A DNA stretch of 64,000 nt from Pinus tabuliformis (Eukaryota > Streptophyta > Pinopsida > Pinales > Pinaceae): the NCBI GenBank assembly GCA_031772625.1, contig CM062804.1, positions 1,018,324,514-1,018,388,513 on the forward strand. The letters are read 5' to 3'. The translations under genes were made by a program, and so were the position numbers. Shown here piece after piece: positions 41,617 through 52,806 of the stretch. The stretch's first letter is position 1, and every line of letters starts with the position of its first letter. The notes under the pieces are model-generated. The model saw only the letters and a program-made list of their open reading frames with translations. It was not told where the DNA came from and did not search any database.

Positions 41617-41750
41617 TGTTGTCATTCTGTATCTTTTAGGTTGAGGGAGTAAACACATTGGACAACATCAAAACCAATTTGGAAGTTGGGATCTAGCCCT
41701 GCCAGCTTCAGAGAGGGATCCCTTTGTTTAATTTAGCTTTGTTTTATGGA
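41617..41750 (-). repeat. 5' LTR remnant of outer Gypsy
   Basis: 134 bases matching 14004-14137 with about 10 differences by eye. The match ends abruptly at 41750, where gag-like sequence of another element starts, so the rest of this LTR has been lost. Confidence 0.8.
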
Positions 41751-41769
41751 AAACTAGGATTAACCAGAC

Positions 41770-42918
41770 CAAACTGAGGTTGTTGAGGCTATTGATAAGT
41801 ATAGCCAGGATACGGTTAATTCTAATAAGCTGGGTTTTGTACAGTAGGACCAGATTGATACTGTCCCTGGTACGGTTGATAAGTGAATTGTGGTTGACTT
41901 GTAGCAATCATACTTGGACCAGCTTGTCCTACAGGAATCTAGCCCAAAGTCTGAACCGTAGTTCCTGACTATGGCACAAAGACTTGAGGAGTTTGCACAG
42001 ATGCAGGGATAGTAGAAACCAGAGCTACAGATACTCTAGAAACAAGTGTGGTAGGTTGAACAAAATTTGCAGCAGCAGATTGAGGCAGAGTCTGAGGTGA
42101 GCTAGACCCAGGCTGCTGAACTAAACCAGGTGCAGGGTTTTTAACAGTAAGTTGGACAGGTTGCTAGGTTGGACCAGAAACCAAAGGTTGTCCAGCTTGA
42201 TAAGGTAACTGCACATTAGGTTGCAAAGTCTATTGAGTTTGAGAAGGATCCCACACTATGTTCATTCCAGGACCCATAACAGGTTGTGCACATGAAGGAC
42301 CATAACCTGGTTGAACGTAGGGCTGATAATTAAGTGGTACATTTCTAGCTCCTTGTAAAAATGATTGACCAGAAGGCAGTTGGAAACCTTGAGTTGGGTA
42401 CTGACCATGAGGTTGATAACCCTGAGGCACGTACTGAATCTGGGGTTAATAAGCATCCTGAGGAATATACTGAGTCTGGGGTTGACCTTGGGGTATTTAT
42501 TGCCCTGAAGGTTGAAAACCTTGAGGTAACCCTCCAGGTAGAAACTGACTACCTTGGGGTTTCCCCCTAGGCGGTAACTGACTACCTTGAGTTTTCCCCC
42601 TAAGCGGTAATTGACTACCTTGCCTCCCAGGCGATAACTGACTACCTTGAAATTGAGGATTTGGAATACTACCAGACATCATAAAGATTTGTTCTGTGTT
42701 CAACGTTTGAGTTCCATTACTACCAGGTGATAACTGATGTTCAGTCGGTCAAGGAGTTGCTCCTGAAAAAGTACCAGAGAGTGACTAGTACCCCGAAGGA
42801 ATAGAAGGACCGCCATATAAAAATGTTTCCGTTGATTGGGAAAACATAGATGAATATCTCGACATGATCGATGATGGATAATAACCTCTGGGTGTAGGAT
42901 GAAAATAATCACACACAA
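41770..42918 (-). pseudogene. Gypsy-4 gag N-terminal remnant, Pro/Gln/Gly-rich
   Basis: Segments such as QGYQPHGQYPTQGFQLPSGQ, GPGMNIVWDP and a short repeat GSQLPPRGKPQGSQLPLRGK-like (about 42640-42500, three or four imperfect 13-15-residue units) recall the long Pro/Gln-rich N-terminus of the nested Gypsy gag. No capsid domain or zinc knuckle remains. Fossil with several breaks. Confidence 0.55.
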
Positions 42919-43281
42919 ACAAAGAAAATTTCAATCAAAGCACCTAAAGTCTCTAAAGAAACAAACAACTGAATCACACACCTAAAAAATCTAAGAGTAT
43001 AAACCACACACAAACAGTAACTTCCCGTACTAAAAACACTAGTTGGTGATGAAATCCAACATTGTAGAAATTTAATACAGAAATGGCGGTTGGAACAGTT
43101 ACCCCAACAACCTACTTAATGAAACAGACTAGCACAAGTTTCTTCACAAAACCATCTCGAGTGAAGAGAACCCCCTAGAGAGTCCAAGTGAGTCTAGTCG
43201 ACGTCTACTCCAGGTACAGTGAGACCCGTCCTTCACCGTCACCTTAGGAAATAATCTTAAGTTTATGGACACTAAGGTTAC

Positions 43282-45069
43282 TATTAGCTCTACTATAAAA
43301 TTCACTGATTAAAGGGTCCAATTCAGGACTGGTGGTTGGTTTGGGCCGAGAAAGGTGCTGACGACGGTCTTTTCTTCCTTCCTCCTTCATTTCTTTTACA
43401 CTCCCATAATCCCTGTTATCTCTGAAACTCTGTCATTTTCATTTAAAGTGCCTTAAACCCTTATTTTTCCTAGCTCCTAGGCATTCATGTTTATGAACCT
43501 TATAAGCCCCGATAACCCGTTTAAATCCCGTATAAACTCATTCTTCATTTAATCCCCGACGCTAAAGTATTAACCCTTTATAACTACGCGCCTTCATAAA
43601 TTATATAACCCTCTGTCGCTTTGCAATCTCAGCTATTGATTGCCCCCATCTAACGGTCTCCATTAGATCTCCCTTGCACCCCGCTGCTTCCGTTTTTCCC
43701 TTGCAATGCGATCTGATCGCAATCGCACATTAGCCCCCCCTGCCTTTTTGCGCCCTTTTCTTCCGCCGCTGCGATATTGCGATGCGATCTGATCGCTATC
43801 GCATATCGCAGCCATCTGTGTTAAGTCTCCGCCCTTGTCTTCTGTCGCTGCGATATTTGCGATGCGATTTGATCGCTATCGCAAATCACACCCATGTGTG
43901 TTAAGTATCCACCCTTGTCTTTCATGTTGCGATATTGCAATGTGACGTTGCGTTGCGATGCGATATGATCGCAGTCGCACATCACCTATCCTACAAATCA
44001 ATCTCTGCCGTTGATCTCTGTGATCCAACGGTTGTTATCTATCTTCATCTTGCTTCTCGCCCTGTCCACGCCTCTGCCATACTGTCTTTACGCCTTTAAC
44101 TTGTTTTGTGCTCCCGAAGGAGGAAGAAGGCCAGATCTAGCACTTTGCGCCATTACTCCTCACCAACTGCATTTAAAGACAGAATGGCCGAAGGACAAAA
44201 AGGACGACCTCGAGCAGTGAAAAGCATTTATCAGGCATGGAATTTCATCCATGATTTACTTGATCTACCCGAGTAGGACTGCAGAGCGTCAGAAGAGTAT
44301 ATTTTGTCCATAAAAACAATTAGAATGTATCAAAGCCCATAACATTTTGTAAATGTGGTTGGTGAACCATTAAGAGACCTCCACGTATGCCCTAGCAGAG
44401 CAATTTTGCAAACAGATTCTATATATACTGAGAAGAACAATGTAATGAGTGGGATGAGTGTTAGATGAAGGTGACTCTGTTGTAAGGTTCAACTTCTGGA
44501 GACTGTAACTACTTTGTAACCTGCAGCATCTGGTCTTCATTTCCAATTAATACAAGCTTCTTTTGTTGTTAATTGCTCACTTTCCATTTCTTCTTCTTGT
44601 TCCAGGCTGTGCCTGTTTTGCATTTATTCATGTGCTGTGAATGTTTAGCATGAGAGGGGCTTTCATCCCACCTCTGTGTTAGGATTTAGCATGTATCATT
44701 GAACATGTATGAAGGTTTCTATTGTTTAATGCATAGAGAGCTATCATGCTATCTGTGTATTAGAAACTATATTTATAGACCTTTTAACTGGTTTCAGCCG
44801 GCCATCACAGGGTCCTGTGCATCTACTGGTGTGGTCAGTCTTCTCCATTATCACCTTATCCTCAAACTGTGAGTAATTGGTGGTTAAAAGCCTTGTAGTC
44901 TGGGGGTGTTCACCCATGTCTGGGGTCAATCATAGTAGAAGTGGTTATCTGGCTTGAATATGCAACATTTGTTTCATTCATCCACCATTTATCCAACATT
45001 TTGTTGAGTTTGTAATGTTCCCGAGCATCTTCGATATACAACCTAGGAGAGTTTCTTGGGGTGATAACA
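43282..45069 (+). repeat. 5' LTR of gag-only element, with palindrome cluster
   Basis: Matches 47185-48954. Contains four GATC-centred palindromes (43702-43727, 43770-43810, 43849-43888, about 43949-43979) and a TATA-like tctatatatact at 44418-44429. Confidence 0.9.
43702..43979. repeat. Four long palindromes built on gcgatc-tgatcgc
   Basis: Each copy reads outward from gcgatctgatcgc into tgcgat/atcgca, and the second extends to a hairpin of about 41 bases (tgcgatat...atatcgca). Spacing about 70-95 bases, joined by similar spacers (ttaagtctccgcccttgtct). The cluster is repeated in the 3' LTR (about 47606-47870), where several C-to-T changes weaken it. It could be a hairpin array in RNA or a protein-binding array in DNA. 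Confidence 0.8.
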
Positions 45070-45074
45070 TTAAT

Positions 45075-45092
45075 TGGTGTCGTTGCCAGGGA
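45075..45092 (+). other. Primer-binding site, Asp-tRNA type
   Basis: tggtgtcgttgccaggga, five bases after the LTR. It differs at two positions from the common plant site tggcgccgttgccgggga, which complements tRNA-Asp. Confidence 0.8.
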
Positions 45093-45562
45093 GAGGAGAA
45101 TCGAAGCTCAGCTTCCTTGGGAGATGACACAACTTCAAGCTTTGATGACAGACAAGGTTTGAACACAGATTTTGGTTGTAATCATTTGTTTGGTGACTCC
45201 ACTGGAGGAAGGCCATCGTTTGGCGACTCCACATTGAAGTTCTGGCGCAGTTGGTGAGGTATGTTCAGAGATATCTTCAGAAATCAGCAACTAACCAGTG
45301 CCTGATCCTTAGAAAACCAGTAAGCAGAATAAAATATCACAGTAAGGAGCACCAGGGTCAGGTAAGCCTTAAAAATTCCATGTTTCTCTGTTAGTGAATG
45401 TCACCTTCAGAGATTCATTCATCTCCTTAGTCATTCATTTCCCTTTCGAACCTCAATTGAAAGAAGCTTTCCATGTTGTCCATCATATTCCTCTGTTTCT
45501 GTCATTCTTTTCATTGATTCATTCCACTCAGTCCACTAGTATCCCTTTCGTATACCTCAGCC

Positions 45563-47008
45563 ATGGCAAGTCAGCAAGCTCTCACAAAGATAGAATGAAT
45601 TGTTGCTGCTAGGTATGGGCCTTTAGTTTTGCCTATTCCTTTAAATGCCATGCCTGTAGGAGATCATATGGAATATATGCCTAAGTTTATTGGTGCAGAA
45701 GGAGTATCAACTGAAGAGCACCTCGAATCTTTTTATTGTCATGTTGATAACCTGGATATCTATGAAGAGGATGTGTGGATGAGGGTTTTTGTCCAGAGCC
45801 TATATGGGGAGGCTAGAAAATGGTTTGAAGAATTAGCCCCTAGGTCCATAGCAGATATCGAGACCTTAAATGATGTGTTCCTAAAGCACTGGGGGGACAA
45901 AGAGGATCTGCTCTGTGATCATACTGAGTGTGGGAACTTACAGAGGGATGGGCTCTCATCATCCTCTGATCATAAGATCGACGAAATGGTTAGAATGATT
46001 GATTTATTGGCCTTTGAAGTTGCCAAGTTAAGAGTTGAGCAACATTCAGGAATGGAGCAGTTGCAGATTCTGCAAAGAAGCAGAGATACAAATGAAGACA
46101 AAAGGGTGAAAACCCTTTTTCAAAATATAGTCATGGAAGAAGAGCAATATGAAGAAGAGGATGAAGTCCATGGTTGGGAAGATAAGGGAATTTCCCCCTT
46201 CTTAACCCAAGCTGCATATGAAGAAGCATTATCTAGAGGCACTTCTTGTCAGTTTTTTATACCTGCAGAACAACAAACTTATCTGTAGTAGCAACTAGCA
46301 AAAGGTCCCTTCATCCTCCAAGGATATGTGTTCGAAGCCAGCTCACCTTCACATGGCTATATAGATCTGCAAATTAGCCAGCCTTCTTTTGTCCCCAGTC
46401 CTGTGATCAATAAGGGAGAGGAAAGCTCTCCATCATCTTTTGTTTCTATGTCTGCTCAAAAAACAATCCCTCCAAGTTGCCCCTTGAACACTGAGGCATA
46501 AAAAAATCCAATGCTCAACGCTGAAGCTGATCATCTCAGCCTTGATAGTATGAAGCCTACTCAGGTGGCCTCCACACAGCTTGAAAGGGAAGCTTGCTTG
46601 ATGACAATGAAACAGGGTGCACGATATTAGAATCCCTCCTTGGATGAGGACTGTTCTAACAAAGATTCAGGAGCAGAAAATGTTTGTGTATCCCCTACAC
46701 ATGAACATATTGGTACACCATTTACATTTATTGTGCAGGCCAAAGAAGACACGGACAAGTACACGGCAACAGTGGTTATTCATCAGGTGTACAAAGGATC
46801 CCATGAAGAACATCCAAGGAGGAAAATACACAAAAGGGAGATGAAGTTTGATCCCTATCTACCTATCAAGCTCAAATGTCCTAAACTCTTTGAGATAGAG
46901 GATCAAATAAATCCTGTTTTGAAGCTCTATGATGAAGGGGCCGAGAGTAGGAGAAACAATTTTGATGGCCCATCAGCTGGCCAATTTTTGAATACTTATG
47001 CTGTTTAA
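45563..47008 (+). pseudogene. Gag of the gag-only element
   Basis: The main frame (from about 45629) gives PLNAMPVGDHMEYMPKFIGA, VWMRVFVQSLYGEARKWFEE and DVFLKHWGDKEDLLC, the core of a Gypsy capsid-type gag, then an acidic tail (EEEQYEEEDEV). A second open stretch (46640-47008) is hydrophilic, with HQVYKGSHEEHPRRKIHKRE and no known domain. No zinc knuckle is visible. The likely role was to bind its own RNA into particles supplied with enzymes by a related element. Fossil with a few breaks. Confidence 0.7.
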
Positions 47009-47184
47009 GGCTTTCCGGCCTTCATGACTGTAAATAGTTTATGTTTCAGATTTCTATTGTAGGCTTAGTTTGACTCCATGCCCAATGGATACTAGGCATT
47101 GTTTTAAGCTTGTTTTGTATGAAGGCATTGGTCTACAGGTTCTTGAGACCTCACAGGGAGGATCTCATCCCTAGAAGGAGCCAG

Positions 47185-48954
47185 TGTTAGCTCTGCTATA
47201 AACTTCACTGATTAAAGGGTCCAATTAAAGACTGGTGGTTGGCTTAGGCTGAGAAAGGTGCTGACGGCGGTCTTTTCTTCCTTCCTCCTTCATTTCTTTT
47301 ACACTCCCATAATCCCTGTTATCTCTGAAACTCTGTCATTTTTGTTTAAAGTGCCTTAAACCCTCGTTTTTCCTAGCTCCCAGGCGTTCATGTTTATGAA
47401 CCTTATAAGCCCCAATAACCCGTTTAAATCCCATATAAACTCATTCTTCGTTTAATCCCCAATGCTAAAGTATTAACCGTTTATAACTACGCGCCTTCAT
47501 AAATTATATAACCCTCTGTCACTTTGCAATCTCAGCTGTTGATTTCCCCCATCTAACGGTCTCCGTTAGATCTCCCTTGCACCCCGCTGCTTCCGTTTTT
47601 CCCTTGCGATGCGATCTGATCGCAATCACACATTAGCCCCCCCTGCCTCTTTGTGCCCTTGTCTTTCGCGGCTGTGATATTGCGATGCGATCTGATCGCT
47701 ATCGCATATCGTAGCCATCTATGTTAAGTCTCCGCCCTTGTCTTCCGCCGCTGCGATATTTGCGATGCGATTTGATTGCTATCGCAAATCACACCCATGT
47801 GTGTTAAGTATCCGCCCTTGTCTTCCGCGTTGCGATATTGCAATGCGATATGATCGCAGTTGCACATCACATCTCCTGCAAATCAATCTCTGTTGCTGAT
47901 CTCTGCGATCCAATGGTTGTTATCTATCTTCGTCTTGCTTCTCGCCTTGTGCACGCCTCTGCCATACTGTCTTTAAGCCTTTATCTTGTTTTTTGCTCCC
48001 GAAGGAGGAAGAAGGCCACATCTAGCACTTTGTGCCATTACTCCTCAACAACTGCATTTAAAGACAGAATGGCTGAAGGACAAAAAGGACGACCTCGAGC
48101 AATGAAAAACATTTATCAGACATGAAATTTCATCCATGTTTTACTTGATCTGCCCGAGCAGGGCTGCAGAGCACTAGAAGAGTAGATTTTGTCCATAAAA
48201 ACAGTCAGAATGTATCAAAGCCCATAACATTTTGTAAATGTGGTTGGTGAACCCTTAAGACACCTCCACGTATGCCCTAGCAGAGAAATTTTGCAAACAG
48301 ATTCTATATATACTGAGAAGAACAATGTAATGAGTGGGATGAGTGTTAGATGAAGGTGACTCTGTTGTAAGGTTCAACTTTTGGAGACTGTAACTACTTT
48401 GTAACCTGCAGCATCTGGTCTTCATTTCCAATTAATACAAGCTTCTTTTGCTGTCAATTGCTCACTTTCCACTTCTTCTTCTTGTTCCAGGCTGTGCCTG
48501 TTTTGCATTTCTTCATGTGCTATGAATGTTTAGCATCAAAGGGGCTGTCATCCCACCTCTGTGTTAGGATTTAGCATGTATCGTTGAACATGTATGCAAG
48601 TTTTTGTTGTTTAATGCATAGAGAGCTGTCATCCTGTCTGTGTATTAGAAACTAGATTTACAGACCTTTTAACTGGTTGCAGCCGGCCATCACAGGGTCC
48701 TGTGCATCTGCTAGTGTGGTCAGTGTTCTCCATTATCACCTTATACTAAAACTATGAGTAATTGGTGGTTAAAAGCCTTGTAGTATGGGGGTGTTCACCC
48801 ATGTCTGGGGTCAATCATAGTAGAAGTGTTTATCTGGCTTGAATATGCAACATTTGTTTCATTCATCCACCATTTATCCAAAATTTTGTTGAGTTTGTAA
48901 TGTTCCCGAGCATCTCCGATATACAACCTAGGAGAGTTTCTTGGGGTGATAACA
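47185..48954 (+). repeat. 3' LTR of gag-only element
   Basis: Begins tgttagctctg after the tract agaaggagccag and ends gataaca. Matches the 5' LTR throughout, with a TATA-like motif at about 48302-48313. Confidence 0.9.
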
Positions 48955-48959
48955 GTTAC

Positions 48960-50509
48960 CAACAACAACAAATACAACTTGGGGAATAGTCTACGATCTG
49001 ATCTACGCGCAAGGGCAGAGTAACAAAGCTTAATCCCCTTGAAGGCTCCTCAACATGATCAATCCGAGGTTTACCAAAAAGTGACCCCAGGCTCCTTGAC
49101 AATGGTTAATCTGAGTTTTACCGTTTATAATATGCGCAAATCTTCTATCTTTCCCAATGAAACAGACTTGATTATCAAAGGTTCAGACATGATCTCGTGA
49201 TTGAATCCTTTAAGAGAAGTTTCCCAAAATGTATCAATTACAATTGGATTTATTTCCTACCGCAAGATTTATCTACTTGTTTGTTTTAACTATCTTGGAG
49301 AGTTAATTACTCCCTACTCCAAAATACTATCCTAAGCTATATTGGTGATAAGAGCCCTAGAAATGAAAAAGATTACTAGATCAATTTTAATTAAGTGTTG
49401 CTTTTATGGGTTTTTCTTTAAGTCAATAGGTACGGAAATGAAACTTTGATGGTGTGAAGACTCGACTCCAAAAACACTAAAAAATGCACCTAAAATGATA
49501 AGCAATTCGTTTTTCCTTCAATGAAATTCTAGTTAAAAGAAAGAGTTTGAGAATGCAATTCTTTGAGAAACAATTCTTTCTTTCAACATGTAAATGAAAA
49601 GAAAATCCTTTTCTATTTTCAATAAGAACTCAAAATGAGACTACTAATTAATGCTCACAATAAATGCCTTTCCTTTTTCAAAACTCGAAACTACGAAAAA
49701 CAATTTACTTCAAAAGAGATCTACAAGTTCTAGAAAACACTCAAAACTACAAAAAACTAATCTTGAGATCTAAAAACTTTTAAAATGCTAATTGAATAAA
49801 AGCTTCAATTCCTTTTGAGGATGTTTTGCTTAGTTATTTAGTAAACTGAGGAATCATTTGTTCATAATAACACACCAATCAAAAAACATCCAGATGTGTT
49901 TTCTTTTGTAAAAATGAAATTCAAAACTTATAACGAAGTTTGTTCAAAGATTTGCAACTAGAAACCTAATATTTCTCACAAAGGATAGATTTCACAACCA
50001 AGTCAGACTCATCAAGAAGATGAAAAGACACCAGGGTAAACTAAGGTTTCTCAAGCTTCTAATATTTGAGTCACTACAGAGACCAAGTGAAAACCACTTC
50101 AGGCATGCAAAACTTCCAGAAAAACATCTAAAACAAAAATACCATCGGAACTCACTCATAAGAGATTTTTGACAGGACAAATGCAGATCTGGGTAGACAC
50201 TAAATACCTTAAATGAAACCTAAACTTAACTGGAAGAAAACATTTTTAGGTTTTTCAAAAAAAATTACAGGGTCCGCAGGCTTCCAGAAGAATCAGGTGC
50301 GGTACCACTCTGTTTACTAAAGGAAAAGTGCGGAGATGCCTGCACTGTCTGTGAAGAGAAAATGTGGTCCCCTGAAAACTTAAAAAAAAAAAACAGAAAA
50401 AAATCCACATTCTAAAAACTACCCAATCTAACATACATCAATCAAAAACCAGAAACGAAAACAAGTTTCTCAAGTCAAAGACAAAGGAAAACCAAAAACC
50501 AAATTCAGT
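48960..50509 (-). other. Leader of Gypsy-4, non-coding
   Basis: AT-rich, with no useful frame on either strand. Near 50270-50350 is a GC-richer patch with ggtccgcagg, ggtgcggtacc and gtgcggagatgcctgcac, words that recur in the LTR near 51338-51435 (ggtccgcacc, gaccgcat, gtgcggaacc). Confidence 0.5.
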
Positions 50510-50527
50510 TCCCCAATGGAGTCTCCA
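50510..50527 (-). other. Primer-binding site of Gypsy-4
   Basis: Minus strand TGGAGACTCCATTGGGGA, three bases from the LTR, in the same geometry as the Arg-tRNA-type sites of the other Gypsy elements here. Confidence 0.7.
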
Positions 50528-50530
50528 GTT

Positions 50531-51563
50531 TGTTGGCTGGATAAATCGATCTTGCAGACAAGGCCGATCTCCCTAGTATTAGAAGATAGTCTAGCAACAA
50601 ATGGACAAAAAAACCTATCTTTATCTAGACATATGCGATTTATAAATAAATACTATGGAGGTGTTAAGATCCTACCTTAGATCCAATGCTTGTTCGTAGT
50701 AGCCATCCTTCAAGCGTTCGAAAGAGTTACCTTTAAAGACCTGCAATCACAAACAAGCAAACATTAAATAGCACCTGCATAGGAAATATCATAAATCATG
50801 TCTATTATGGTGATCAAGGAATCCATAAAATAAACCATGAATCAACAGCTTATTGAGAAAAAAAAATTATTTTTATTAACTTTGAAGTAGAAGAACCTTA
50901 CAACCTTTTCAGCCTTGATGTTGAACAAGCTCTTCCTGGGGTCCGAAATAGGAATTTCCTTTACTTTGACAAGCCTTGCACTCTTCCAAATGAGATCTTA
51001 GAGGTATGTAATCTTTCCTCATAAAAACGCAACTAAAGGAGACTAAGTTCCAACAGCATTTCATCTCAAAAATATTTAGCTTCTCAACCTCCGAAGTAAC
51101 CAGCCAAATGCTTCATTTTATAATGTAGAGGAGGAGGTTACGGGTCCACTTATGAAGGGATAGAATCCTCCTTCAAAGGGATAAGCTCCTCACATCAAGG
51201 GGTTAGCTCCTTAAGGTATGGAATGCATGAACCTTAAGAGAGCGAACTTGCCACCTCAATATTCCTTCCAGAAGCTTCTAGAAATGACTAAAAGTGAGTT
51301 TTTCATAATGTACTCACACCTTTTTAACTTTTACAGGGGTCCGCACCCATCGCACAAAGACAGAGCGGTCAGGTGCGTAGGGGACATGACCATTAGGTGA
51401 GGGACCGCATGTAATGCTAAGAGAAAGTGCGGAACCAGAGTTTTAAAGACTTTGAAGGCTTTTCTCTTACTTTCAAGGCTTGATATGAGGAACTGATGCT
51501 TCAGACTTGCAGAGGGGGAGAGTGGTAATGAACTCACACAGATAGCAGAATGTCAAGGTGACA
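50531..51563 (-). repeat. 5' LTR of Gypsy-4
   Basis: The left edge (+ strand) tgttggctgg is set by the primer-binding site. The right edge ggtgaca at 51563 is the best TG...CA partner but is not confirmed, because the second LTR is not in the window. An alternative end is 51540. Confidence 0.55.
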
Positions 51564-51742
51564 ATTTTTAGTTCAACAACCAGCTTGATTTTTCATTATG
51601 TTCCTTTCAATGTTACAATACATATTTATACATGCCGAAGCATCCAATAACATGGACTGAAAACCATCGCGTCCAATACCATGGACCGAAAACCATTGCA
51701 TCCAAAAAAAATGTGCAAAAATCATGCACAAAACCATAGGTC
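51564..51742 (-). repeat. Part of Copia-2 3' LTR, beyond the Gypsy-5 insertion
   Basis: Minus strand carries TATAAATATG (about 51630-51621) and a transcript-like stretch, as expected in the middle of a Copia LTR. It joins 59709-59875 across Gypsy-5, whose target duplication aggtc lies at 51738-51742 and 59704-59708. The LTR end is cut off by Gypsy-4. Confidence 0.6.
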
Positions 51743-52806
51743 TGTTGTTGGGAAAAGTATCCAATACGGAATGACCCTATCCCACTCTAAGGGTGATAGT
51801 ACCTCAGCAACAATCAAAGCAAAGCTATTTGAGATTACTTCTTTATGAGATGTAAAAGAGGGGAGAAAGAGATCCACTAACCGATGTCTTTCGCTAATGA
51901 TTGATCCAATCTTCTCTCTTTTCTGCTTGCTCCCAGCTCCTTGCTCTTTCACTGACCCAGCTACAACAAGATCCCGAAAAATGGCAAGAGAGGGAAACTA
52001 CAAGAAGCATACATTCATAATTGATTCAAGGATTAGAATAAATCAAATACACAAGTATAGCAACACATCATTGAGACACATGTATATAGAAGAACCTCAA
52101 ATGCTTTATTAATGGAAGAAGTAAAGTTCAGGAAGTGATACAACCATAAGAGGCCCAATCCAACATCACCTCCCAGCAGAAAGAAATCTCCTCTTCACCT
52201 CCTTCAAAGCAAATCACCCAATAGTTCTATACTCAAACCAACAACACTTCCTTACATTCACAAGATTCTAGCCCCCTTAGACCTCATGAGAGAGCTCTAT
52301 ATATAGGAGTTTTGGAGAAAGGATGAGTCAGCTTGAAGCTGGCATGAAGCTGACTAGTGTCCTCTCCCACTTCAGTTATTCTTCAGTTCTTGAGTCCACT
52401 TGGAGGTTCTTGCTTCCACTTGGAGATCTAGACCCTCTTACTCATCACCAGTCGAATTCCTTGATCCAAGTGTCATTTTGGAAGCTTCCTGGGCATTGAC
52501 ACCTTGAGGAATGACTGTGCCACATGTCCCAACTCGCCCAGCGCAGGTAGCCTTCTTTGCAGTTGAAATTCAGTGTAGGTAGACAGTGGAGCAGTTGACA
52601 TTCAGCGCAGATGCTCAGTGGAGCAGTTGACATGATCCAGAATTGCCTTGTTTTTGAGTGTTTTCAGGTGGAGAACTGATATTCAGTGCTGTGGTTTGCT
52701 GACCTTGTTCCTCTAGGGGTAGGAACAACATGTTTAGGGACTTTGGATCCCTTAGATTATGGACATTTCATGCTTCATGCTGTAAGGCACAAAAATGTCT
52801 ATAACA
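51743..52806 (-). repeat. 3' LTR of Gypsy-5
   Basis: 1064 bases, tgttgttggg to tctataaca (+ strand), matching 58640-59703 at about 98%. TATA-like tatatata near 52298-52306. Confidence 0.95.

Larger units (their letters stand above)
14004..41750 (-). mobile_element. Outer Gypsy (Tat-like), broken, split by a 15-kb nested element
   Basis: Minus-strand order: 5' LTR remnant (41617-41750), primer-binding site, gag, protease, extra RNase H-like domain, RT interrupted at 37339/22334 by the nested Gypsy, RNase H, integrase, and a long 3' LTR ending at 14004. The first 134 bases at 14004 and at 41617 match, which ties the two ends together. Its own length without the nest is about 12.7 kb. The 5' LTR is cut off beyond 41750, where another element's gag begins. 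It is heavily broken (well over five breaks) and clearly older than the element inserted in it. Confidence 0.8.
43282..48954 (+). mobile_element. Gag-only LTR retrotransposon, 5.7 kb, with gttac target duplication
   Basis: Two LTRs (1788 and 1770 bases) flank a 2.1-kb interior with an Asp-tRNA-type primer-binding site, a gag-like frame, and a purine tract before the 3' LTR. The five bases gttac occur at 43277-43281 and 48955-48959. No protease, RT or integrase is present, so it is non-autonomous. LTRs differ by several percent by eye, much at CG sites, so it is older than the nested Gypsy. Structure complete, gag with a few breaks. Confidence 0.9.
41751..51563 (-). mobile_element. Gypsy-4: 5' part of another Tat-like element, split by a gag-only element
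   Basis: Minus-strand order: LTR (50531-51563), primer-binding site (50510-50527), long leader (48960-50509 and 42919-43281), Pro/Gln-rich gag start (42918-41770), then truncation at 41750. The gag-only LTR element (43282-48954) is inserted in its leader. Protease, pol and 3' LTR are absent from the window. Fossil. Confidence 0.65.

Noticed and set aside
47838-48125. A + strand frame of 95 residues in the 3' LTR of the gag-only element
   Set aside because: Not open at the matching place in the 5' LTR (the part at 44011-44220 differs), Ser/Ala-rich and without a domain.
51897-52112. Small frame repeated at 58794-59009
   Set aside because: Same reason: duplicated LTR of Gypsy-5, not a gene.
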